Shown: piece by piece, positions 1-8,096 of the stretch
Layout: the number at the start of each line of letters is the position of its first letter
How positions within the stretch are numbered: the first letter of the stretch is position 1
Assembly: GCF_900095225.1 (NCBI RefSeq)
Contig: NZ_LT607428.1
Location: forward strand, 1-37,081
Direction of reading: 5' to 3'
Origin: Pseudomonas sp. UMAB-08
GTDB lineage: Bacteria; Pseudomonadota; Gammaproteobacteria; Pseudomonadales; Pseudomonadaceae
DNA: 37,081 bases
Notes under the pieces: generated by a model
Database searches by the model: none
The model's input: only the letters and a program-made list of their open reading frames with translations
What the model was told of the DNA's origin: nothing
Program-made: the position numbers and the translations under genes

Positions 1-106
1 ACCGCTTTCGATCCAGAAGATCAAAACCCCTTCCTCGCCGCTTACTCTGGATAACTCTTTGATTTACAAGGAGTTTTCCGTTCCATCTGCTCCGGAAGAG
101 GTGCGA

Positions 107-134
107 ATTATAGAGAGATTTGACGGGGCGTCAA
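107..134 (-). promoter_or_regulatory. Strong rRNA-type promoter reading leftward out of the window
   Basis: On the minus strand there is a -35 TTGACG (134-129), a 16-bp spacer and a perfect -10 TATAAT (112-107); transcription should start near position 100. The -35 overlaps the msrQ stop codon. The next 100 nt hold no coding frame that I can support and resemble the untranslated leader of a Pseudomonas rrn operon. Established synteny: in P. aeruginosa the msrQ homologue sits directly beside a 16S rRNA gene. That this drives an rRNA operon beyond the edge is inference, since no rRNA sequence is inside the window. Confidence 0.72.
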
Positions 135-763
135 GGGCTTATTGTGACCTTTGTTACAGCGGGTGCCTTTTGAGCCTTTAACCGAGGGATCCGCCTGGCA
201 ATTGCCGGGATTCGCAGGACTAACAGCAATGCTCCAATAACTGCGTAGACAGCCCACTCTTTAAGGTCTGCGCGAACTATCCAGAGCATATGCAGCAATC
301 CCAGCCCAAGAATCACGTAAACCAATCGGTGAAGCTTCTTCCAGCGAGCGCCTAATCGGCGCTGACTATAGCGATTGGAAGTGACCGCCAACGCCAGCAG
401 ACAAACAAACGCCAGGCTGCCGACAATAATGTAGGGCCGCTTAATCAACTCTACCCCCAATTGAGCCCAATCCAACCCGAGGATAAAGACCGCATAGGCA
501 CTCAGGTGCATGACCACATATGCAAAGCACCACAATCCAAGCTGCCGACGGACCGCGATCCATCCCGCCCAACCGCTCAACCGCTGCATCGGAGTCATCG
601 CCAACGTGATCAGAAGCAAAATCAAGGTACCCAACCCCAGGCGATCGACCAGGATCTTGCCGGGATCAGGCCCCAAAGCAAAGCTCCAGGCCTGATACAA
701 CCAAAGAATAGGGGCTACGCACGCTGCAACGAAGACGCCCACGCGCCAAAAGGGATAACGCAT
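131..763 (-). CDS. msrQ: MsrQ, heme-binding membrane subunit of the MsrPQ methionine sulfoxide reductase
   Basis: Inner-membrane b-type cytochrome of the YedZ/MsrQ (ferric-reductase-like transmembrane) family that passes electrons from the quinone pool to periplasmic MsrP. The 210-residue protein has about six hydrophobic helices, with candidate heme histidines in the segment VVMHLSAYAVF and in WKKLHRLVYVILGLGLLHML. The ATG overlaps the msrP stop by one base (TGATG), so the two are translationally coupled and the pair is one operon. Length is normal for the family. The C-terminus is a basic cytoplasmic tail. Confidence 0.94.
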   Translation of the reverse strand: MRYPFWRVGVFVAACVAPILWLYQAWSFALGPDPGKILVDRLGLGTLILLLITLAMTPMQRLSGWAGWIAVRRQLGLWCFAYVVMHLSAYAVFILGLDWAQLGVELIKRPYIIVGSLAFVCLLALAVTSNRYSQRRLGARWKKLHRLVYVILGLGLLHMLWIVRADLKEWAVYAVIGALLLVLRIPAIARRIPRLKAQKAPAVTKVTISP

Positions 764-1776
764 CAGTAGTTCTTCCGCAGATCCAGGTTGCTATATAAGG
801 AGGCAACCTCCTCCCCATAACCATTGAACATTTCCGTCCGCCTGATATTCGGGCTGAACAACCCGCTCGGCAGGCGTCGCTCTTGCGCTTGCGTCCACCG
901 AGGATGATCCACAGTCGGATTCACATTGGCGTAAAAGCCATATTCACTCGACGCGATGCTCTGCCACGTCGTTTTTGGCTGCTCGCTGACCAGACTGATC
1001 CGCACAATCGACTTCACGCTTTTGAAGCCGTACTTCCATGGCACGACCAGACGCAAAGGCGCGCCGTTCTGATTGGCCAGCTCCCGCCCGTACATACCCA
1101 CCGCAAGAATAGCCAAGGGGTTCATCGCCTCATCCAGACGCAAGGCCTCGACATAGGGCCAATCGATCAGGGCAAAGCCGGAGCGCTGGCCAGGCATGCT
1201 TTTAGGATCTTGAAGTGTTTCGAAGCGGATGTACTTGGCCTTCGAAGTGGGCTCCACCTGCTTAAGCAGTTCCGATATGGGAAAGCCGATCCAGGGGATG
1301 ACCATCGACCAGGCCTCTACGCAACGCAGTCGGTAGATTCGCTCTTCCAGTTGATAGGGCTTCATGAAGTCTTCGAGCGCATAACGCCCAGGTTTTCCAA
1401 CCTCGCCATCGACCACCACACTCCACGGCTCGGTTTTCAAGGTGCCCGCATTTTTCGCAGGGTCACCCTTGTCGGTCCCGAACTCATAGAAGTTGTTGTA
1501 GTGAGTGGCGTCCTTGAATGGCGTAATCGCCTCACCCTTGACGGTGACGGCCTGCCATTTGGTATCAGGCAGTTTTGCGTTGAACCATGCAGGCGCAGAA
1601 CCCGGTTCTACCCCCGCATAGGGAGAAGGATCAGCAGCACTGGCCCAGCGCGGCAGCGCACTGATGGCCAGTCCGGCGATGGAGCTACCGAGCAATGCGC
1701 GACGGGAGATATAGAATGATTCAGGCGTAACATCCGACTCTTTACAGGCGGATGCCGTAGGTAGCTTGATTAGCAT
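763..1776 (-). CDS. msrP: MsrP, periplasmic molybdopterin methionine sulfoxide reductase catalytic subunit
   Basis: Repairs oxidised methionines in periplasmic proteins using a molybdopterin cofactor. The 337-residue product opens with a twin-arginine signal (S24-R25-R26 followed by ALLG and a hydrophobic stretch, cleaved near ASA47), as expected for a cofactor-loaded Tat substrate. The probable Mo-ligating cysteine is C152 in RLRCVEAW. I chose ATG 1776 rather than the in-frame GTG at 1788, because that GTG lies inside a GGAG ribosome binding site spaced 6 nt from the ATG. It is first in the msrP-msrQ operon. The sulfite-oxidase-like fold is family knowledge. Confidence 0.94.
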   Translation of the reverse strand: MLIKLPTASACKESDVTPESFYISRRALLGSSIAGLAISALPRWASAADPSPYAGVEPGSAPAWFNAKLPDTKWQAVTVKGEAITPFKDATHYNNFYEFGTDKGDPAKNAGTLKTEPWSVVVDGEVGKPGRYALEDFMKPYQLEERIYRLRCVEAWSMVIPWIGFPISELLKQVEPTSKAKYIRFETLQDPKSMPGQRSGFALIDWPYVEALRLDEAMNPLAILAVGMYGRELANQNGAPLRLVVPWKYGFKSVKSIVRISLVSEQPKTTWQSIASSEYGFYANVNPTVDHPRWTQAQERRLPSGLFSPNIRRTEMFNGYGEEVASLYSNLDLRKNY

Positions 1777-1841
1777 TGATGACTCCACAGCTATAGGAAC
1801 TTATGCACCAGTAGACTGTGGAGTATGGTGGAAATTACAGA

Positions 1842-2699
1842 TCACTCAGCCGATTTGTGACGACGCAGTCGTAACAAATATTGCACTGGCCCCGAGGCTG
1901 CATAGGCGAGGAAAACGAGCAGGAGGATACGAGGCGGATCACTGAACACAACCGCAAAAACCAATACCACAGCAAGAATGGCGACAAAAGGCACGCGCCC
2001 CTTGAGATCCAACTCCTTGAAACTGTTGTATTTAATATTGCTGACCATCAGCATGCCCGCGGCGGCCACCAGCAAAGCGACCAGGAACGACATTTTCGAA
2101 CCCTGGATGCCGTAGTCACTGAAGGCCCAGACCGTTCCCGCCACAACACCCGCAGCGGCCGGACTGGCCAAGCCGATAAAGTAGCGCTTGTCGGCCTTGC
2201 CTACCTGGGTGTTGAACCGTGCCAGACGCAGTGCAGCACCGGCGACATAGATGAAGGCGACCATCCAGCCGACCTTGCCCATATCACCCAATGCCCAGCC
2301 AAACGCCAACAGGGCGGGTGCGACACCAAAGGCAACCATGTCGGCCAGCGAGTCGTACTCGGCACCGAAGGCGCTCTGAGTATTGGTCATGCGTGCGACA
2401 CGGCCATCAAGACCGTCGAGTACCATCGCGACGAAAATGGCGATCGCGGCAAAGGCAAAATACTTGCTCGCCCCAACAGCATCGCCAGCACTCAACGCGC
2501 TCTGAGCGCTCATCGAGCTGATGATGGAATAGAAGCCAGCAAAAAGGTTCGCTGTAGTGAACAGATTAGGCAGCAGATAGATACCACGATGCCGGACCTT
2601 ACGCCCTTCGGCATCATGCCCTTCTTCAATGTGCTCATCGATCGGTAGCAGGCTTTCGGCGTCAGAGGCCTGGTTTGGCTCTTCGGGACGTTCGCTCAT
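1842..2699 (-). CDS. pssA: CDP-diacylglycerol-serine O-phosphatidyltransferase
   Basis: Makes phosphatidylserine from CDP-diacylglycerol and L-serine, the committed step to phosphatidylethanolamine, in the inner membrane. The 285-residue protein carries the complete CDP-alcohol phosphotransferase motif D-G-x2-A-R-x8-G-x3-D-x3-D (from DGRVAR through DSLAD), and the rest is mainly transmembrane helices after a hydrophilic acidic N-terminus. The start is ATG 2699, with AAGG 8 nt upstream; the in-frame TTG at 2705 is less likely. It lies between the ilv operon and msrPQ, as in other pseudomonads. It is the integral-membrane type, unlike the phospholipase-D-like enzyme of E. coli. Confidence 0.94.
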   Translation of the reverse strand: MSERPEEPNQASDAESLLPIDEHIEEGHDAEGRKVRHRGIYLLPNLFTTANLFAGFYSIISSMSAQSALSAGDAVGASKYFAFAAIAIFVAMVLDGLDGRVARMTNTQSAFGAEYDSLADMVAFGVAPALLAFGWALGDMGKVGWMVAFIYVAGAALRLARFNTQVGKADKRYFIGLASPAAAGVVAGTVWAFSDYGIQGSKMSFLVALLVAAAGMLMVSNIKYNSFKELDLKGRVPFVAILAVVLVFAVVFSDPPRILLLVFLAYAASGPVQYLLRLRRHKSAE

Positions 2700-2799
2700 G
2701 GACAATACCTTGCAACGGTGTGGAGAGTTTCGACAGATGTTTGCGACGAGGGTTCGTCATCAAACGATGCAGCTTTATACCAGAAGCGTGCAACCAAAA

Positions 2800-2827
2800 C
2801 GAAAAAACGCGGCCGAAGCCGCGTTTT
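2800..2827 (-). terminator. Rho-independent terminator of the ilv operon
   Basis: Read on the minus strand, a perfect 10-bp stem (AAAACGCGGC with GCCGCGTTTT) closes on a TTCG-type tetraloop and runs into six Ts, 28 nt past the ilvC stop. It ends the ilvB-ilvN-ilvC transcript before pssA. Confidence 0.88.
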
Positions 2828-2854
2828 CCGAAACAAAAATCCTGGAACCAGGTA

Positions 2855-3871
<1,017 letters not shown>

Positions 3872-3917
3872 GAAATTCCCCTGTTATCCTGGCCGTTCAG
3901 GCCATTTGCGTAATGAG

Positions 3918-4409
3918 TTAAATGCTCAGCACTTTGTCGCCACGGGCAATGCCCGTCACGCCACTGCGTACTGTTTCCAGGATCGCCGAAGTGCCGATAG
4001 CCTGAATGAAGCTGTCCAGTTTATCGCTCGTCCCGGTCAGTTGCACGGTGTACACGCTACTGGATACGTCAACGATTTGCCCACGGAAAATATCCGTGGT
4101 GCGCTTGATCTCGGCGCGCTGGGCGCCGGTGGCCTTGACCTTGACCAGCATCAGCTCGCGTTCGATGTGCGCGCTTTCTGACAGATCGACCAACTTGACC
4201 ACTTCAATCAATTTATTGAGGTTCTTGGTGATCTGCTCGATCACTTCATCGTGCCCCACGGTGGTCAACGTCAGACGCGACAGGGTCGGGTCTTCAGTCG
4301 GCGCCACAGTCAGGCTTTCGATGTTGTAGTTGCGCTGCGAAAACAGGCCAACAACCCGTGACAATGCACCAGGTTCGTTTTCCAGCAAAAGAGAAATGAT
4401 GTGCCGCAT
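3918..4409 (-). CDS. ilvN: Acetolactate synthase small (regulatory) subunit
   Basis: Regulatory partner of the acetolactate synthase large subunit; it binds valine and gives feedback inhibition. The 163-residue protein begins MRHIISLLLENEPGAL with an N-terminal ACT domain (NEPGALSRVVGLFSQRNYNIESL) and has the usual C-terminal domain. The start at 4409 matches the family N-terminus, and longer frames reach back into ilvB. The ilvB stop lies 2 nt upstream, so expression is coupled. It is called ilvH in some Pseudomonas annotations. Confidence 0.96.
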   Translation of the reverse strand: MRHIISLLLENEPGALSRVVGLFSQRNYNIESLTVAPTEDPTLSRLTLTTVGHDEVIEQITKNLNKLIEVVKLVDLSESAHIERELMLVKVKATGAQRAEIKRTTDIFRGQIVDVSSSVYTVQLTGTSDKLDSFIQAIGTSAILETVRSGVTGIARGDKVLSI

Positions 4410-4411
4410 GA

Positions 4412-6136
4412 TTAAGTCCGCTCCGTCTTGCTCAGCCACATATCGCGCATGGAGCCGTCTTTGATCTGCATCGGGTAGACGTGCTCACTGGTATCAACCT
4501 TGATATCAAGGAACACCAGGCGGTCCTTCATGGCGAAGGCTTCTTCCATCATCGGCTTCAAATCTTTCAACTCAGTGATTCGCATCCCGACATGACCATA
4601 GGCTTCGGCCAGTTTTACGAAGTCGGGCAAGGACTCCATGTAGGAATGTGAATGACGAGCGCCGTAGTTCATGTCCTGCCACTGACGCACCATACCCAGC
4701 GCGCCGTTGTTCAGGTTGATGATCTTCACCGGCAAGTCGTACTGCAGGCAGGTGGACAGCTCCTGGATGTTCATCTGGATACTGCCTTCACCCGTCACAC
4801 ACGCGACATCCGCTTCTGGGAAGTTCAGCTTGACGCCCATGGCCGCCGGAAAACCGAAGCCCATGGTGCCCAGTCCGCCTGAGTTGATCCAGCGGTTAGG
4901 CTTGTTGAAGCGGTAGTACTGCGCTGCGAACATCTGGTGCTGACCAACATCGGAGGTCACGTAAGCATCGCCACGCGTGACTTCGCTGAGCGTCTCGATA
5001 ACGGTCTGCGGCTTGATGATGCTGCCGTCACCCTTGTTGTAAGGGAACATATCGCGATCAGCGCGCCACTCATCGACCTGCTTCCACCAACTGGCAACCG
5101 ATTCCTTGTTAGGGGTTTCGCCGATGTCCTTGAGGGTGGCGACCATTTCGGTCAACACGCTTTCTACCGGGCCTACGATTGGGACGTCGGCCTTGATGGT
5201 TTTGGAGATCGAAGCCGGATCGATATCGATGTGGATGATCTTGGCGTTCGGGCAGAACTTTGCCGGGCCGTTGATCACACGGTCATCAAACCGCGCGCCG
5301 ACCGCCAGGATCACGTCAGCGTGGTGCATGGCCAGGTTGGCGGTGTAGCTGCCGTGCATGCCCAGCATGCCGAGAAACTGTCGGTCGTTGCCCGGGTAAG
5401 CACCAAGACCCATCAAGGTATTGGTGACCGGTACGTTCAGCAGTTGTGCCAGTTCGGTCAATGGCGCAGAGCCGTGACCCAGAATGACGCCGCCACCTGC
5501 GTAGATGATCGGCCGTTTGGCCGCCAACAGCATTTCCACTGCCTTGCGAATCTGCCCCGAGTGACCACGCACAGCCGGGCTATACGAGCGCAGCTTGGCT
5601 TTTTTCGGGAAGACGTATTCGAACTTCTCGGCCGGGTTGGTCATATCTTTCGGGATATCGACCACGACTGGACCAGGACGACCGGATTGCGCCAGATAGA
5701 AGGCTTTTTTCAGGACCTCAGGGATTTCCGCAGCGCTTTTGATCATGAAGCTGTGCTTCACGATCGGCCGGGAGATACCGATCATGTCGGTCTCCTGGAA
5801 CGCGTCGGTGCCGACCATGGTGCTCGGAACCTGGCCAGACAGGATCACCATCGGGATCGAGTCCATGTAGGCGGTTGCGATGCCAGTGATGGCATTGGTC
5901 GCGCCAGGGCCCGAAGTCACCAGTACCACACCGGCTTTACCGGTGGCACGGGCATAACCGTCAGCCATATGAGTTGCTGCTTGCTCATGACGAACCAGGA
6001 TGTGAGTCACAGCCGGTTCTTTGAACAGCGCGTCGTAAATATGCAGGAGGGCACCACCAGGGTACCCATAGATATTCTTAACGCCTTCGTCACGCAAAAA
6101 GCGGACGACCATTTCAGCGCCAGATAAAAGCTCCAC
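4412..6136 (-). CDS. ilvB: Acetolactate synthase large (catalytic) subunit
   Basis: Thiamine-diphosphate enzyme that condenses two pyruvates, or pyruvate and 2-oxobutyrate, the first common step of branched-chain amino acid synthesis. At 574 residues it has the three-domain layout of the family. The N-terminal TPP-activating glutamate is in VRHEQAATHMADGYAR, and the C-terminal ThDP-Mg motif starts GEGSIQMNIQEL and ends in NLNN. The first acidic residue of that motif is Glu instead of the more usual Asp (GDG). The start is GTG 6136, with GAGGTG upstream at 6-nt spacing. First gene of the operon; also named ilvI in Pseudomonas. Confidence 0.96.
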   Translation of the reverse strand: MELLSGAEMVVRFLRDEGVKNIYGYPGGALLHIYDALFKEPAVTHILVRHEQAATHMADGYARATGKAGVVLVTSGPGATNAITGIATAYMDSIPMVILSGQVPSTMVGTDAFQETDMIGISRPIVKHSFMIKSAAEIPEVLKKAFYLAQSGRPGPVVVDIPKDMTNPAEKFEYVFPKKAKLRSYSPAVRGHSGQIRKAVEMLLAAKRPIIYAGGGVILGHGSAPLTELAQLLNVPVTNTLMGLGAYPGNDRQFLGMLGMHGSYTANLAMHHADVILAVGARFDDRVINGPAKFCPNAKIIHIDIDPASISKTIKADVPIVGPVESVLTEMVATLKDIGETPNKESVASWWKQVDEWRADRDMFPYNKGDGSIIKPQTVIETLSEVTRGDAYVTSDVGQHQMFAAQYYRFNKPNRWINSGGLGTMGFGFPAAMGVKLNFPEADVACVTGEGSIQMNIQELSTCLQYDLPVKIINLNNGALGMVRQWQDMNYGARHSHSYMESLPDFVKLAEAYGHVGMRITELKDLKPMMEEAFAMKDRLVFLDIKVDTSEHVYPMQIKDGSMRDMWLSKTERT

Positions 6137-6431
6137 GTTGTTCACCTCTAAAACGCCAGAATACCGCCCACCAAAAAGGGACGGGTCTTAATAGGTTTAC
6201 TGCTAGCAGAGCATGAGCGACGGTGGTCGCCGACTACGTCAGCACTGACTGAGCAAGTATTGGGAGGTCCCCAAAGTGTTTGCGGGGCTTTCCCACCCAG
6301 CGCGAGGTAACGCGTTGCGGGTGTTACAGGTCGACGCGGATGTGCGCCTCATGATCTACCGAGAGGGTCTGCTTCTGGCAGTCCGTCTACAGCGAACGTT
6401 GGATTGTTGTGATTAGACCTCTTCAAGTCAA
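6137..6431 (-). promoter_or_regulatory. ilvB promoter and about 260-nt 5' leader
   Basis: On the minus strand, -35 TTGACT (6431-6426), a 17-bp spacer and -10 AACAAT (6408-6403) predict a start near 6396, leaving about 260 nt before the ilvB GTG. The leader contains a small hairpin with stem GCGAC/GTCGC near 6215-6230, a GTCAG/CTGAC inverted repeat near 6240-6250 and the palindrome CTGCTAGCAG near 6200. It also holds a 37-codon open frame (6352-6239, beginning MRRTSAS). That frame has no run of Leu, Val or Ile codons, so a classical ilv attenuator peptide is not evident. The remainder up to the DUF4124 gene (6432-6539) shows nothing else I can name. Confidence 0.55.
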
Positions 6432-6539
6432 GTCATCCGTGCGCTTTCTTCCGACTAACAGCATGAAAAGTCACTGAATGACGGCTGCCGGCATGCACTT
6501 ATGGTAGGTTGCCGGTGCACAGCCATCGAAGGAAGCACC

Positions 6540-6965
6540 ATGCGCTACAGGACCTTAGCGGCCGCTCTTTTGTTTACAGTGAGCGCCACCAGCCAAGCCG
6601 GGCAGATCTACAAATGGGTCGATGCCCAAGGCCAGACTCATTTTGATGCACAACCGCCAGCCGGGCAGCCGACGCAACAGATTGATGTGCAGAAGGCTCC
6701 GCCAGCCCCTCCCCGCCCTTCCCCGGCGGCAGGCAGCGTGCAGGGCGACCAGAAAGCAATCGAAAGCAAAGTCAAAAAACAGATTGCGGTGCAGGAAGCC
6801 AAACGGGCGAAGTATTGCGAAGACGTAAGGACCAATCTGGTCCAGCTTCAGAACAACCCGCGCCTGCGTGAGGAAGTGAACGGAGACGTGAGGCGTTTGA
6901 CCGAGGAAGAGCGTCAGACCCGAATAGCCGAAACCCAAAAAGCCATTAGCGACAACTGCCAGTAA
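6540..6965 (+). CDS. DUF4124-domain secreted protein
   Basis: Small exported protein of unknown function. The 141-residue product has a Sec signal peptide (MRYRTLAAALLFTVSATSQA, cut before GQ). The typical DUF4124 start of the mature chain follows (GQIYKWVDAQGQTHFDAQPP), then a proline-rich linker and a charged, probably helical C-terminal half with KAxxxN/ERQT features. A GAAGGA ribosome binding site sits before ATG 6540; the upstream in-frame extension lacks one. The gene stands alone, divergent from ilvB and convergent with the YqcC-like gene. The role is not known; periplasmic location is inferred from the signal. Confidence 0.85.
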   Translation: MRYRTLAAALLFTVSATSQAGQIYKWVDAQGQTHFDAQPPAGQPTQQIDVQKAPPAPPRPSPAAGSVQGDQKAIESKVKKQIAVQEAKRAKYCEDVRTNLVQLQNNPRLREEVNGDVRRLTEEERQTRIAETQKAISDNCQ

Positions 6966-6989
6966 CCGCGCCTGGCAAAGAGCCGAACG

Positions 6990-7319
6990 TCAACTGACCT
7001 CGGTGATCAGTCGATCGAACTGCGCCAGCAGCTGCTGAAGCTGTCGAGCGTCACTCTGCCGGCTTGCATAGACCATCTCGGCCATTTCCAGAATGCCCGA
7101 CGCATTGGGCAATGGTAGATCCTGTTCGAGGATGACTTTCATCCGCGGTAAAAAAATCCACTGCAACCACTGGTGGAACTCCAGCGTATCCACGGAAAAA
7201 GGCTCGCGACTGGCCAACGCCTGCGCGCTGGGTGGCAGATCACTCCACCAACCCAGCACACGCAGTTCACGCTCGATCAGCAGCAATTGCTCTGCGATCT
7301 GAGGGAAACGCCTATCCAT
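6990..7319 (-). CDS. YqcC-family protein
   Basis: Soluble 109-residue helical protein of the YqcC family. The pattern LRVLGWWSDLPPSAQALASREPFSVDTL with FHQWLQWIFLPRM is what I recognise from that family. The molecular function is not established. Its ATG overlaps the stop of the upstream TPR lipoprotein (TGATG), so it is the distal gene of a short operon, possibly starting at mrcB. There is no signal peptide, and the length is typical. Confidence 0.85.
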   Translation of the reverse strand: MDRRFPQIAEQLLLIERELRVLGWWSDLPPSAQALASREPFSVDTLEFHQWLQWIFLPRMKVILEQDLPLPNASGILEMAEMVYASRQSDARQLQQLLAQFDRLITEVS

Positions 7320-8080
7320 CAGGAGCTGACCTTGGCTTTTTGGCGGGCCAGTGCTGCGCCAGCCGGATCGCCCTGCTTCTCACGCGATTGGGCAATCAAA
7401 CCCCACAGGCTTGCCTGCAGGCTTGGCCGCCCATTGGCGTAAGTCAGGCCACGGCGAGCGAGCTGTTCGGCCTGTGCCGCGTCCCCTTGAGCCAGACGCA
7501 CTTGTGCCAGACGGTAAAGCACTTGCGGCTCACGCGGCGCCACACGCTGGGCACGCTCCAGGCTCGACGACGCGCCATTGAGGTCGCCGCTGGCTTGTTG
7601 CTGCTGAGCAGTAGTAAGCAACGACAACACCGGGCCATCCAGCTGTTCGTCCGCAGACAAGCCGCCACTACTTGGGATACCGCTTGGCATCACAGGCGCA
7701 GGCGCGTTGTAGCTGCCGGTATTGGCAGGCGCCGTATTCATGGGTGCAGAGTTGATCGGCGACGGGCTGATCGGCGACGTATCGATCGGGCTGGTGCCGA
7801 TCGGCGCAGTGTTGATCGGCGCCGCATAGCTCTGGATCGGCGCAGAACTGCCACCGCCACCAGGCACCATCACCACGACGCCTGAGTCTTGCGGAATCGC
7901 TTGCCGCTGCTGAGGCTGGGCAACATTGGGCCGATAAGCGCCCTTGTTATTGGCAGAGATACGCTCACTGTTGGAGACCTTGCTACCGGAGTCCACCACC
8001 GGAATTGAGCCACGCTGAACGCTGGCACAGCCATTAAGCAAAGCCAGAGCCGTTACCGCAGGAATCCACCACTTATTCAC
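7319..8080 (-). CDS. TPR-repeat lipoprotein
   Basis: Putative envelope lipoprotein of 253 residues. It has an N-terminal signal ending in LALLNGC (lipobox with Cys17) and a long low-complexity linker of Ala/Ser/Thr-Pro-Ile/Met-Asn-Thr units at about residues 85-125. The C-terminal helical part shows two recognisable tetratricopeptide units (QQQQASGDLNGASSSLERAQRVAP and LYRLAQVRLAQGDAAQAEQLARRGL). The start is GTG 8080, with AGAGGA 6 nt upstream. It lies 16 nt downstream of mrcB, so a partner or accessory role to PBP1B is plausible, comparable in position to LpoB-type or CpoB-type factors, but sequence identity to those is not apparent by eye. Confidence 0.85.
   Translation of the reverse strand: MNKWWIPAVTALALLNGCASVQRGSIPVVDSGSKVSNSERISANNKGAYRPNVAQPQQRQAIPQDSGVVVMVPGGGGSSAPIQSYAAPINTAPIGTSPIDTSPISPSPINSAPMNTAPANTGSYNAPAPVMPSGIPSSGGLSADEQLDGPVLSLLTTAQQQQASGDLNGASSSLERAQRVAPREPQVLYRLAQVRLAQGDAAQAEQLARRGLTYANGRPSLQASLWGLIAQSREKQGDPAGAALARQKAKVSS
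7735..7850 (-). repeat. Degenerate 15-bp coding repeat in the lipoprotein linker
   Basis: On the plus strand, units containing GATCGGCG recur about every 15 or 30 bp. They encode repeated (A/S)-P-(I/M)-(N/D/G/S)-T pentapeptides of the linker. Being a multiple of three, unit gain or loss would change linker length without a frameshift. Confidence 0.75.
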
Positions 8081-8096
8081 ATCACATCCTCTTTGC

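Noticed and set aside
4937..6127. A 396-codon plus-strand frame opposite ilvB
   Set aside because: Shadow of ilvB with His/Arg/Gly-rich, domain-free composition.
6137..6540. Riboswitch or T-box upstream of ilvB
   Set aside because: No T-box sequence, SAM, TPP or other riboswitch core could be recognised; only small hairpins are visible.
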